Positions 1 through 6,585 are shown, counted from the stretch's first letter. The stretch is 7,889 nucleotides of DNA from Rhodospirillales bacterium (GCA_015654825.1 JAATGE010000251.1:1-7889), one strand, 5' to 3'. Notes: generated from the letters alone by a model not told the origin. Numbers and translations: made by a program.

Positions 1-3
1 CTT

Positions 4-25
4 GTTCTTTTTTGAAAAAAAGAAC
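4..25. other. A/T-rich perfect hairpin at window start
   Basis: GTTCTTTTTT (4-13) pairs with AAAAAAGAAC (16-25), a 10-bp perfect stem with almost no loop, followed by another A-rich and T-rich stretch to about 47. It is far richer in A+T than everything else here. It could be a bidirectional terminator for a gene left of the window or the edge of a dispersed intergenic repeat. Nothing in the window settles which. No gene is supported between 1 and 291. Confidence 0.4.
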
Positions 26-84
26 CAAAAAACTTTTGTTAATTTGGCTTTCGTTTCGGGTCGAAGCGTCCGGCTCGAATGTCA

Positions 85-142
85 GGCCAGGAAAATTCCA
101 AATGCGATTCCCCTGCCTGGACCCGTCACGCGAAAGCGTGCC
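85..142. repeat. Degenerate copy of the palindromic intergenic repeat
   Basis: CCTGGACCCGTCACGC at 116-131 is identical over 16 bases to 4818-4833 in the complete copy downstream. It is followed by the hairpin CACGC-GAAA-GCGTG (127-140), which corresponds to CACGCC-GGA-GGCGTG in the complete copy. GGCCAGG at 85-91 may be the remains of the left end. The middle is eroded and not alignable by eye. From 143 to 291 I see no gene, no clear promoter and no recognised copper-responsive operator. Confidence 0.5.
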
Positions 143-291
143 GGAGTGCGGCGGCGGGCCGCTCAGTGGCCGCGATGAAGCCCGCTTCACGTGGATGTCG
201 TGCCTCTGTTTGGCCCCGCCTCGTCGGTTTCCGCTGGTACGACTGATGGCGCGCCCAAAGTGAACGTTTGCCGCGCCTGTTGGAAGGAGTA

Positions 292-705
292 ATGTGGCCG
301 GCGATGCGCCCCGCACTGCCTCGCTGGTTTCGCCGTGCCGCCGACCTGGTGAGGTTGCTGGCCGTGGTGCTGGCGCTGGCCGGGCAGGTGGCGGCCGGGG
401 CGCGGGCGGAGGGCGACGATACGGACGCGCCGCGCCGCGCGCTGGAGCGCGCGATGGTGTTCTGCCAGTCGGGGCAGGCGAACCATCCGCACGATGCGCC
501 GGCGCCGCGGCATCGCCATGGTTGCGCAACGATGCTGCAGGCGAGCGCGCGGGTGTGGCAGCCGGCGGTGGCGGCCGATGTGCCGGTGCTGCCGGCGCCC
601 AATGCGGGCCATTTCATGCGGGGCGCGACACTGAAGCAGGCGCGCGCGCCACCTGCGCGGGCGACGGAAGCAGCGTACCCAAGAGGCCCTCCCGGCCTGG
701 CCTGA
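292..705 (+). CDS. DUF2946-like small exported protein with His/Cys cluster
   Basis: The predicted product has 137 residues. A basic N-terminus and a hydrophobic stretch (about residues 19-37) look like a signal peptide or membrane anchor ending near AGARA. The mature part carries Cys58, His65, His67, His74, His76 and Cys78, a possible metal site. The C-terminus has the pattern APPAR...AYPRGPPGLA, which resembles the Pro/Arg-rich tail of DUF2946 proteins; those often sit in copper or other metal loci. Their biochemical function is unknown. The GGAAGGAG at 282-289 is very close to ATG 292; ATG 304 is an in-frame alternative with a 14-base gap. An upstream TTG at 268 has no ribosome-binding site. 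As first gene before the barrel protein, copC and copD, it is inferred to take part in copper handling. The family call rests on the tail and cysteine pattern only. Confidence 0.65.
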   Translation: MWPAMRPALPRWFRRAADLVRLLAVVLALAGQVAAGARAEGDDTDAPRRALERAMVFCQSGQANHPHDAPAPRHRHGCATMLQASARVWQPAVAADVPVLPAPNAGHFMRGATLKQARAPPARATEAAYPRGPPGLA

Positions 706-720
706 CCCTCGATCCCCCGT

Positions 721-743
721 GCGCGGCGATGACCTCGCCGCGC
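721..743 (+). other. Perfect 9-bp hairpin between first two operon genes
   Basis: GCGCGGCGA (721-729) pairs with TCGCCGCGC (735-743) around a 5-base loop. It lies 15 bases after the stop of the DUF2946-like gene and 34 bases before the next start. A short GATCGTTT follows, so it could be a weak terminator, an attenuator, or a structure that sets the relative mRNA stability of the two genes. The T-run is too short to call a firm terminator. Confidence 0.45.
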
Positions 744-777
744 GTGATCGTTTCAGACCAGAGCAGGATATTTTTCC

Positions 778-1740
778 ATGAATCGGATGTTCCCGATGGC
801 CGTGGCGGCGTGCGCCGGCATGGTTGTGCTGCGCGCGTCTCCCGCCATGGCCCACGCGGTCTGCGGCAGCCGCATATTCCCCGTGACACTGACGCTGGAT
901 GACCCCGGTGTTTCGGACGAGGTGACATTGCCGCAGATCGTCTATCAGCGTTCCGGCGCCGACGGCGGCCCCGGGCCGAGCCACGACACGAGTTTCCAGT
1001 TCGAGTACGACAAGCGGATTACCGAGAATTTCGGCATCGGCATCGACGACGACTGGTCGGTCAACCAGACGGACCATGCGAAGACCGAGACCGGGTGGGA
1101 CGACATTTCGGTGACCGCGAAATATGCTGCCTGCGTTACCGAGGACCACGAGTTCATTGTGGCGCTCGGGGTGAGCCGGGAGTTCGGGCGCAGCGGCACG
1201 TCGCATCTCGGTGCGGACGAGTTCGGCAGCACGGCGCCGACGTTGTATTTCGGCAAGGGAATGGGGGATTTGCCGATACCGGCGTTGCGGCCGTTGGCGT
1301 TGACCGGCGAGCTTAGCTATGCGTTCGCCGACAAGGGGTTGAAGGCGGCGCCGCAGACGGATCCGGTGACGGGGGCGACGTCGCTGCAGTTCAACAACGG
1401 CAATCCGAACCAGTGGGAGGGCGGATTGTCGTTACAGTACAGCATTCCCTATTTGCAGTCGCAGGTGAAGAGCTATGGCCTGCCGGCGTTGCTGGGGCAT
1501 TTGATTCCGGTTGTTGAGCTCAGCTGGACGTCGCCGGCGACGTCGCCGGCGGATGCGCCGAGTACGTGGACCGTTGCGCCGGGGGTGATTTACCTCGGCG
1601 AGTGGTTCCAGGTGGGTGTTGAGGCGCTGGTGCCGGCGAACAAGGCGGCGGGGACGAATGTTGGTGTCGCGGTGCAGTTTCATGTGTTTCTCGATGACCT
1701 GCTGCCGCACTCGCTAGGCGCGCCGTTGTTCCACTTCTAG
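778..1740 (+). CDS. Putative outer-membrane beta-barrel protein of copper operon
   Basis: The protein has 320 residues and starts with a signal peptide (residues 1-25, cleavage likely after PAMA), so the mature chain would begin His-Ala-Val-Cys. The remainder alternates polar and hydrophobic residues in short strands rich in Gly, Tyr, Trp and Phe, and ends in Phe, as outer-membrane barrels do. AGGA at 765-768 stands 9 bases before the ATG. I recognise no specific family; the general look is of uncharacterised transporter-like barrels (MetA-pathway/phenol-degradation type). Its place between a DUF2946-like gene and copC suggests a role in copper passage or tolerance at the outer membrane, possibly analogous to CopB, though it lacks the Met/His-rich N-terminal repeats typical of CopB. 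A small in-frame duplication gives TSPATSPA near residues 245-252. The gene is certain, the function is not. Confidence 0.75.
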   Translation: MNRMFPMAVAACAGMVVLRASPAMAHAVCGSRIFPVTLTLDDPGVSDEVTLPQIVYQRSGADGGPGPSHDTSFQFEYDKRITENFGIGIDDDWSVNQTDHAKTETGWDDISVTAKYAACVTEDHEFIVALGVSREFGRSGTSHLGADEFGSTAPTLYFGKGMGDLPIPALRPLALTGELSYAFADKGLKAAPQTDPVTGATSLQFNNGNPNQWEGGLSLQYSIPYLQSQVKSYGLPALLGHLIPVVELSWTSPATSPADAPSTWTVAPGVIYLGEWFQVGVEALVPANKAAGTNVGVAVQFHVFLDDLLPHSLGAPLFHF

Positions 1741-1781
1741 CGGGATTCGAAGTTTGTTAAGGCCAGCGAACCAATAGAATC

Positions 1782-1834
1782 GGGGTCTGGGGCCTAAGGC
1801 CCCAGCGAGGGTGCAGGGGGCAGAGCCCCCTGGC
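1782..1834. repeat. Partial copy of palindromic repeat upstream of copC
   Basis: GGGGTCTGGGGCCT at 1782-1795 matches 4908-4921 in the full copy. Two hairpins follow: GGGGCC-TAA-GGCCCC (1789-1803) and CAGGGGGC-AGA-GCCCCCTG (1814-1832). The second corresponds to CCAGGGC-AGA-GCCCTGG of the full copy, with both sides of the stem changed together and the AGA loop kept. It ends 14 bases before the copC ribosome-binding site, so it can influence read-through from the barrel gene into copC. Only about half of the full element is present. Confidence 0.7.
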
Positions 1835-1860
1835 CTTTCTATGGAAAAGGAGAAAACAAA

Positions 1861-2217
1861 ATGCATGTGTTTGCGATAGTGTCGTTATCGATATTTCTCG
1901 GGGCGCCGCCCGCCCTGGCGCACGCGTTTCTGAAGGAGGCGGTTCCACCGGTTGGTAGCACGGTCCCCAGCGCGCCGGCGGAAATTGTGATTTCGTTCAC
2001 GGAAAGCGTGGAGCCCGGCTTTTCCAGGATTGAAGTCCGGGACGCGGCCGGCGCGCGCGTGGATCTGGGTGATGTGCGCAAGGTGCGGGGCGATGACACG
2101 AAGCTGGCGGTGAGGCTCGGCAAGTTGCGGCCGGGTAGCTACAATGTGAGCTGGCACGTGACCGCGACCGATACGCACAAGACGCAGGGCAAGTTCAGTT
2201 TTTCGGTGGCGAACTAG
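1861..2217 (+). CDS. copC: CopC/YobA-family periplasmic copper-binding protein
   Basis: The product is 118 residues, a normal size for CopC. A signal peptide (1-20, ending PPALA) is followed by mature His21-Ala-Phe-Leu, the usual HAFL/HAxL start whose N-terminal histidine binds Cu(II) in this family. The matching C-terminal ligands are visible as Asp104 and His106 in the segment WHVTATDTHKTQG, and the chain ends with the typical G.FSFSV strand. The Met/His-rich loop that makes the Cu(I) site in plasmid CopC is absent, so this looks like the Cu(II)-only type. AAGGAG at 1847-1852, 8 bases before the ATG, supports the start. copD follows after 12 bases, the usual pairing. CopC is thought to bind or pass copper in the periplasm. 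Gene identity is firm; exact role (uptake or tolerance) is not decided by sequence. Confidence 0.95.
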   Translation: MHVFAIVSLSIFLGAPPALAHAFLKEAVPPVGSTVPSAPAEIVISFTESVEPGFSRIEVRDAAGARVDLGDVRKVRGDDTKLAVRLGKLRPGSYNVSWHVTATDTHKTQGKFSFSVAN

Positions 2218-2229
2218 GAAAGCCGGCCG

Positions 2230-4158
2230 ATGCCTCCGTCGTTTGGCCCGGAGGGCGGATGGGCGCTGGCGCTGGCGCTGGCGCGGGGTGCGTCGGTGGC
2301 GGCGCTGCTTTCGGTGTTCGGCACGCTGGTATTCCGTAACGTCGTGGCGCCGCATGTTTTCGCGCGGGCGGAGGTTGCGGTGGTTGTCGCGATCAAGCGA
2401 CGCTTGTGGGGGGTGGCGCAATGCAGCGTTGCTGCCGCTGTGATCGCGACGCTCGCGTGGGGCGTGCTGCAGGCGGGCGACATGGCGGATGCCGGGTCCG
2501 TTGCGCAGGCGCTGGAGGCGCTGCCGACGGTTGTCGGAGGCACCGAGTTTGGGCATTTGATGCTGGCGCGGTTGGCGATGCTGCTGGTTGTGGCGGGGCT
2601 GATCGGGCGGCGCGACGGGGAATTGCGGCAGCGCGTGGCGCTGGGGGCGGCCGCGATCGCAACCGTGGTTCAGGCCGGGCATAGCCATGCGTTTTCGCAG
2701 GGTGGCGGCCCGAGCCTGCTGCTGGGGTGCGATATGCTGCATCTTCTGGGCGCCGGCGGGTGGCTTGGCGGATTGGTGCCGTTGTTGCTGGTGGTGCGCG
2801 ATGCGCCGCCGTTGGCCGGCGCGATCGCGGCGCGCTGGTTCTCGCCGCTGGGAAAACTGTGCATCGCGGCGCTGAGCCTGTCGGCCGCGTATCAGGGCTG
2901 GGTGCTGGTGGCCAGCATTCCAGGTTTGGTCGGCACCGCGTATGGCTGGGTGGTGCTGGGCAAGATCGTTTTGTTTGGCGTGCTGCTGGGGTTTGCCGCG
3001 GCCAATCGTTATCGTTTCGCGCCGGCATTGCTGCGCGCCGACCCGCCGGCCGCGAAGCGGGTTTTGGTGCGCAGCATCCTGGTGCAGTCGTGCTTCGGCG
3101 TCGTGATCGTGATGGCGGCCGCGGTGCTCAGCGAATTGCCGCCGTCGGTGCATGAGCAGCCGTGGTGGCCGTTCGCGCAGCGTATCAGCCTGGCGGCGGT
3201 GCGCGAGGACGCGGATTTCCGGCGCGAGGTGCTGGAGGCGGGGCTGGCGGTTGCGGGGGCGATCGGGGTGGTTGTGGCGGCGCTGGCGTGGCGGCGGTTT
3301 CGCGTGGTGGCGCTGTGCGGCGCGGCGGGGATTGCGTGGTTCGCGGTGCCGCATTTCGATCTGCTGCTGGTGGAGGCTTACCCGACGAGCTTCTATCGCT
3401 CGCCGACGGGTTTCTCGGCGGAGTCGATTGCGGCGGGGGCCGCGGTGTATGCGGAACATTGCGCTGTCTGTCATGGCGCGGAAGGAAGCGGTGACGGCAC
3501 CGCCGCGAAATCGCTTTCGGTGCCGCCGGCCGATCTGACCGCGGGCCACCTTTGGATCCATGATGACGGCGAGCTGTTCTGGTGGCTCAGCCACGGTATC
3601 GACAGTGCCGATGGCGGCCAGGCGATGCCGGGCTTTTCTGGCGTGCTCGACGAGGATCAGCGGTGGGCGGCGATCGATTATATTCGCGCGCATAATGCGG
3701 GCGTCGCGCTGCGGCGTAGCGGCGCCTGGCCGCAGCCGGTGCGGGCACCTTCGTTGCAGGCGCGCTGCGGGGGGCGCGACGTGAGCCTCGAGGATTTGCG
3801 CGGCAGGTTCGTGCGGCTGGCGATCGGCGACCTGAAACGCGACGCGGTGGAAGCGGGCGTGGTAAGCATCGTCGCGGAGGACGATATGGGTGGCGTGCCG
3901 GCCGGCGTTTGCGTTGCCTCCGGCACGGCGGTGCGGGCGGCCTACCAGATCGTGACCGGTACGAATGCGCAGGAGGCTCAGGGCATGGAATTGCTGATCG
4001 ATGGCGAGGGATGGTTGCGCGCGGTGCAAAGGCCGGGGGCCGTGCAGGAATGGGACAGTGAGGGTGCGCTTGCGGCCGCGATCGCGAAGCTGCGCAAGCG
4101 GCCGGTCGGCGGGGCGCCCGATGCGGGCATGGGCATGCGCATGAAGATGCCGATGTAG
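2230..4158 (+). CDS. copD: CopD - cytochrome c - thioredoxin-like fusion protein
   Basis: At 642 residues this is about twice a plain CopD. Residues 1-300 form a CopD domain of about eight membrane helices (near 11-38, 58-83, 104-126, 133-152, 165-189, 206-228, 239-258, 279-300), with His151, His153 and the hallmark DMLHLLGAGGWLGG (168-181, His171). Two more helices (about 337-354 and 357-374) lead to a periplasmic class I cytochrome c domain: haem motif CAVCH at 411-415 and likely axial Met466 in AMPGFSG. Residues 504-628 look like a thioredoxin/redoxin fold (VRAPSLQARCGG, then LEDLRGRFVRLAIGD) but lack a CxxC pair. The chain ends GMGMRMKMPM, a possible Cu(I)-binding tail. AGGAA at 2216-2220 is 9 bases before the ATG. 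The gene sits between copC and sco with gaps of 12 and 6 bases, so all three are surely cotranscribed. Inferred role: copper transfer through the inner membrane coupled to periplasmic electron flow. The thioredoxin-like call is the weakest part. Confidence 0.9.
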   Translation: MPPSFGPEGGWALALALARGASVAALLSVFGTLVFRNVVAPHVFARAEVAVVVAIKRRLWGVAQCSVAAAVIATLAWGVLQAGDMADAGSVAQALEALPTVVGGTEFGHLMLARLAMLLVVAGLIGRRDGELRQRVALGAAAIATVVQAGHSHAFSQGGGPSLLLGCDMLHLLGAGGWLGGLVPLLLVVRDAPPLAGAIAARWFSPLGKLCIAALSLSAAYQGWVLVASIPGLVGTAYGWVVLGKIVLFGVLLGFAAANRYRFAPALLRADPPAAKRVLVRSILVQSCFGVVIVMAAAVLSELPPSVHEQPWWPFAQRISLAAVREDADFRREVLEAGLAVAGAIGVVVAALAWRRFRVVALCGAAGIAWFAVPHFDLLLVEAYPTSFYRSPTGFSAESIAAGAAVYAEHCAVCHGAEGSGDGTAAKSLSVPPADLTAGHLWIHDDGELFWWLSHGIDSADGGQAMPGFSGVLDEDQRWAAIDYIRAHNAGVALRRSGAWPQPVRAPSLQARCGGRDVSLEDLRGRFVRLAIGDLKRDAVEAGVVSIVAEDDMGGVPAGVCVASGTAVRAAYQIVTGTNAQEAQGMELLIDGEGWLRAVQRPGAVQEWDSEGALAAAIAKLRKRPVGGAPDAGMGMRMKMPM

Positions 4159-4164
4159 CGGGCG

Positions 4165-4800
4165 ATGCCAGGCAAACTTCGTTACGCTGCGCGAAGCAGG
4201 CGGCGCGGCCGCCGGGCGCTGGCGGTCGGCGGCGGGCTGGTGGCCGCGCTGCTGCTGGTGGCGAGTGGGCTGCTGTGGCTGACGGGGGCGCCGGGCGATC
4301 GATCGGGCGGGCAGGCGGCGATCGGCGGGCCGTTCAAGCTGGTGGCCGGTGACGGCAGGGTTGTGACGGACCGGAGTTTTCCGGGAAAATACCTGTTGAT
4401 TTATTTCGGTTACACGGGGTGCCGCGACGTGTGCCCGGCGACGCTGAACGGCGTGGCGGGGGCGCTGGACCGGCTTGGGGCGAAGGCGGCGCTGGTGCAG
4501 CCGCTTTTCATTACCATCGATCCGGCCAGGGATACGCCGGCCGTGCTGCAACGTTACACGGGTGGATTCAGTCCGCTGCTGCTGGGGCTCACCGGATCGG
4601 CCGCGGAGCTGCGCAAGGTCGCGGACGAATTCAAGGTCAGTTTCGTGGTGCATCGCGAAGAGGGGGAACGGGCGGGATATACGCTGGATCATAGCTCGGT
4701 GATTTATTTAATCGGGCCGGATGGACGTTTTGTGGCGCCGATTCCGGCGGATGCCAGCGATGTTGAGATGGCGGAGTTTATTGGGCGTAGCGTGAGTTAG
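4165..4800 (+). CDS. SCO1/SenC/PrrC-family copper chaperone
   Basis: The product has 211 residues with a basic N-terminus and one membrane anchor (about 18-41), so the thioredoxin-fold domain faces the periplasm. The SCO copper site is complete: Cys86 and Cys90 in YTGCRDVCP and His176 in LDHSSVIYLIGPDG. Other family marks are KYLLIYFGYT (75-84), FITIDPARDTP and VSFVVH. SCO proteins deliver copper to the CuA centre of cytochrome oxidases or act as thiol/copper redox proteins. No oxidase genes are in the window, so the partner is unknown; the operon setting favours general copper handling. It starts 6 bases after the copD fusion stop with only a weak ribosome-binding site (GGGCG), which suggests translational coupling. 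The last base of its stop codon is also the first base of the palindromic repeat that follows. Confidence 0.93.
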   Translation: MPGKLRYAARSRRRGRRALAVGGGLVAALLLVASGLLWLTGAPGDRSGGQAAIGGPFKLVAGDGRVVTDRSFPGKYLLIYFGYTGCRDVCPATLNGVAGALDRLGAKAALVQPLFITIDPARDTPAVLQRYTGGFSPLLLGLTGSAAELRKVADEFKVSFVVHREEGERAGYTLDHSSVIYLIGPDGRFVAPIPADASDVEMAEFIGRSVS

Positions 4801-4960
4801 GAAGGCCAGGGCTCTGCCCTGGACCCGTCACGCCGGAGGCGTGCTTCGCATGACGGGGCCCGAGGCCCCAGACCCCCGATAAAGCTTCGCCGTTCCCCGC
4901 AATGAATGGGGTCTGGGGCCTACTGGCCCCAGCGGGTCCAGGGCAGAGCCCTGGCCTTCC
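4800..4960. repeat. Complete nested palindromic intergenic repeat, 161 bp
   Basis: The ends are a perfect 28-bp inverted repeat (4800-4827 with 4933-4960). Each end is also a hairpin in itself: CCAGGGC-TCT-GCCCTGG at 4806-4822 and its mirror. Inside are CACGCC-GGA-GGCGTG (4829-4843), GGGGCC-CGA-GGCCCC (4855-4869), GGGGCC-TACT-GGCCCC (4915-4930) and a 13-bp perfect pairing between 4864-4876 and 4908-4920. No protein is encoded. I see no target-site duplication at the edges. It directly follows the sco stop and could end transcription of the copper operon through RNA structure or shield the mRNA 3' end. It resembles a BIME/MITE-like element. Confidence 0.9.
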
Positions 4961-4989
4961 TGCTTGACTGAGTGCGACCGCCTCCCTAA

Positions 4990-5011
4990 CTACCATCCAC
5001 ACAGATGGTAG
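4990..5011 (+). promoter_or_regulatory. Inverted-repeat operator candidate at regulator start
   Basis: CTACCATC (4990-4997), six bases CACACA, then GATGGTAG (5004-5011) is a perfect 8-bp inverted repeat. The right arm overlaps the start of the ribosome-binding sequence AGAGGG (5010-5015) of the ribbon-helix-helix gene. The left arm contains TACCAT (4991-4996), a possible -10 box; TTGACT at 4964-4969 could be a -35 box but the 21-base spacing is poor. Dimeric ribbon-helix-helix repressors commonly bind such sites next to their own gene, so autoregulation is a fair inference. As RNA the same bases would form a hairpin hiding part of the ribosome-binding site. Confidence 0.55.
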
Positions 5012-5024
5012 AGGGATGGCGAGC

Positions 5025-5429
5025 ATGGAGCTTCGGCCGAAGCCGCAGGAGAGCGAGAAAATCACGATCAACCTGGGCTTCGTTGACCTGGGGCACATCG
5101 ATCTGATGGTGCAGGAGGGTTTTTACGCCAATCGGACGGATTTCATCCGCACCGCCATTCGCAATCAAATCGACCGGCATGCCGAGGTGGTGCAGCGGTC
5201 CGTCGCGCGGAAAACGCTGGATCTCGGGCTGCGGCGCTACGACCGCGCCGAGTTGGAGCGGGCGCGCGCGGCCGGGGAGATGCTGCACATCAACGTCCTA
5301 GGACTGGTCACGATCGCACCGGACGTCACGGCCGAACTGGCGCGCGCGACGATTGCGTCGATCGCGGTGCTGGGCGCGTTTCACGCCTCCCAGGCGGTGC
5401 GTACCGCGTTGGCCGATCGAACGCATTGA
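5025..5429 (+). CDS. Ribbon-helix-helix (CopG-type) transcriptional regulator
   Basis: The product has 134 residues from ATG 5025. Residues 12-50 give the ribbon-helix-helix pattern: a strand KITINLGFVD, a first helix with HIDLMVQEGF, the turn ANRTDF, and a second helix IRTAIRNQI. The remaining 85 residues form an extension of unknown function with a predicted helical or mixed segment (RAELERARAAGEM) and a hydrophobic strand LHINVLGLVTI; it may be for dimer/tetramer contacts or ligand binding. ATG 5016 is in frame but abuts GAGGG; ATG 5025 has AGAGGG 9 bases upstream and is preferred. The name CopG here denotes the DNA-binding fold and has no link to copper. The esterase gene follows after 43 bases, and from memory this regulator-esterase pair recurs in Proteobacteria, so it probably controls that gene and itself. 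No metal ligands like those of NikR are evident. Confidence 0.88.
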   Translation: MELRPKPQESEKITINLGFVDLGHIDLMVQEGFYANRTDFIRTAIRNQIDRHAEVVQRSVARKTLDLGLRRYDRAELERARAAGEMLHINVLGLVTIAPDVTAELARATIASIAVLGAFHASQAVRTALADRTH

Positions 5430-5442
5430 GGCGAGGCACACT

Positions 5443-5448
5443 TATTAT
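5443..5448 (+). promoter_or_regulatory. Possible -10 box upstream of the esterase gene
   Basis: TATTAT lies in a short A/T-rich island in the 43 bases between the regulator and the esterase and matches a sigma70 -10 box in five of six bases. No good -35 box is seen at the right distance; AACGCA at 5420-5425 is poor. The esterase may therefore have a weak promoter of its own or simply be cotranscribed with the regulator. Confidence 0.25.
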
Positions 5449-5472
5449 CGTACTTCAGACAGGATGCACCAA

Positions 5473-6573
5473 ATGATGATCGCCCCACTTCGGGATATTT
5501 TCGACGCCGCGCGCGGGAGCCGGTTGGGCCGGCTGGCCGACGCGACGGCGCTCATTCAGCGCACGCTGCAGGGCCGCGCGGCGCCATCCGGTGCGCAGGC
5601 GGCGCCCTCCGCGGCAAGCGAGGCTTTGGACGTTGGGCCCGCGCTGCGCGGCTTGGTGGCCAGTTTCAAAAGTCGCGCGGGGCGCCCGGGAACGGATGAG
5701 GCGGCCGCGGCCGATGGGGCGCGGTTCATTACGGCGACGTTCACCAACCAGGCGGGCAGCCGGCCCTACAAGGTTTACGTGCCGGCCAGCTATCGCGGCA
5801 AACCGGTTCCGTTGATCGTGATGCTGCATGGCTGCACGCAGTCGCCGGACGATTTCGCGGCGGGGACGCGCATGAACGAAGCGGCGGAGGCACATGGCTG
5901 CATTGTTGTGTATCCGGGGCAGATTGCCGCCGCGAACAGTTCAAAATGCTGGAACTGGTTCAATGCCGGAGACCAGGCGCGCGACCGGGGCGAGCCCTCG
6001 CTGGTGGCGGGGATTGCCCGGGAGGTGATGGGTCGATACGCGATCGCTCCGCGGCGGGTTTACGTGGCGGGGCTGTCCGCGGGCGGAGCGGCGGCCGCGG
6101 TGCTGGGGCATGCATATCCCGATCTGTTCGCGGCGGTGGGGGTGCATTCCGGGCTGGCGTGCGGCGCGGCGCGGGATATGGCGTCGGCTTTTATGGCGAT
6201 GCGACAAGGCGGAACGGCGAGCGCGCCGGCGGGCGGGCCGCACCGGCCGCGCCCGACGATCGTTTTCCACGGCGATAGCGACGGCACCGTCAATCCGGTG
6301 AACGGCAGGCAGGTTATTGAGCGCGCCATGCCGTCCACGAAGCTGACGCGGAAGGAAGCGCAGGGGCAGGTGACCGGCGGGCGGGCCTATTCTGTCGTTA
6401 CTTATGAAGATGCGGACGGGCGGGCGGTGGCCGAGCAGTGGGTGGTGCATGGCGGGGCGCATGCGTGGTCGGGCGGCAGCCCCAGCGGGTCCTATACCGA
6501 TCCGGGCGGGCCCGATGCTACGAGGGAAATGGTGAGGTTCTTTTTGCAGCACGAAAACGCCGAAGCTGCGTGA
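5473..6573 (+). CDS. PHB depolymerase-family alpha/beta-hydrolase esterase
   Basis: The product has 366 residues from ATG 5473. After a roughly 80-residue leader (DATALIQRTLQ helix, then an Ala/Pro-rich linker) the hydrolase fold begins with RPYKVYVPASYRG and PLIVMLHGCTQ (His119-Gly-Cys-Thr, oxyanion region). The catalytic triad is visible: Ser202 in GLSAGG, Asp270 in HGDSDGTV and His330 in GGAHAWSGG. This is the Esterase_phd (PHB depolymerase/feruloyl-esterase) family, which cleaves polyhydroxyalkanoates or other esters. There is no signal peptide, so it is likely cytoplasmic, and the true substrate may be intracellular PHB or another ester. ACAGGA at 5458-5463 is 9 bases before ATG 5473; ATG 5464 directly abuts it and is less likely. 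Longer forms starting inside the regulator gene are not credible. It is probably controlled by the ribbon-helix-helix protein upstream. Confidence 0.93.
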   Translation: MMIAPLRDIFDAARGSRLGRLADATALIQRTLQGRAAPSGAQAAPSAASEALDVGPALRGLVASFKSRAGRPGTDEAAAADGARFITATFTNQAGSRPYKVYVPASYRGKPVPLIVMLHGCTQSPDDFAAGTRMNEAAEAHGCIVVYPGQIAAANSSKCWNWFNAGDQARDRGEPSLVAGIAREVMGRYAIAPRRVYVAGLSAGGAAAAVLGHAYPDLFAAVGVHSGLACGAARDMASAFMAMRQGGTASAPAGGPHRPRPTIVFHGDSDGTVNPVNGRQVIERAMPSTKLTRKEAQGQVTGGRAYSVVTYEDADGRAVAEQWVVHGGAHAWSGGSPSGSYTDPGGPDATREMVRFFLQHENAEAA

Positions 6574-6585
6574 GGTATAGAAGGA

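Noticed and set aside
187..1206. A 339-codon open frame on the minus strand
   Set aside because: Same Arg/His-rich mirror composition; it spans two + strand genes and the gap between them and has no domain.
1885..4692. A 935-codon open frame on the minus strand opposite copC, copD and sco
   Set aside because: It is extremely rich in Arg, His, Gln and Pro with no recognisable domain, as expected for the mirror of GC-biased codons. The + strand genes over the same bases have clear families and catalytic motifs.
4800..4960. CRISPR array or tRNA-like structure
   Set aside because: The stems are nested palindromes with no regular repeat-spacer period, no tRNA cloverleaf features and no cas genes nearby.
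5025..5429. The CopG-type regulator as the copper sensor of the operon
   Set aside because: CopG names a plasmid copy-number repressor fold, not copper. No Cys/His copper site is visible and the gene lies downstream, paired with the esterase.
5353..5472. N-terminal extension of the esterase into the regulator gene
   Set aside because: It overlaps the regulator in another frame, reads as Arg/Trp-rich noise, and a good ribosome-binding site stands before ATG 5473.
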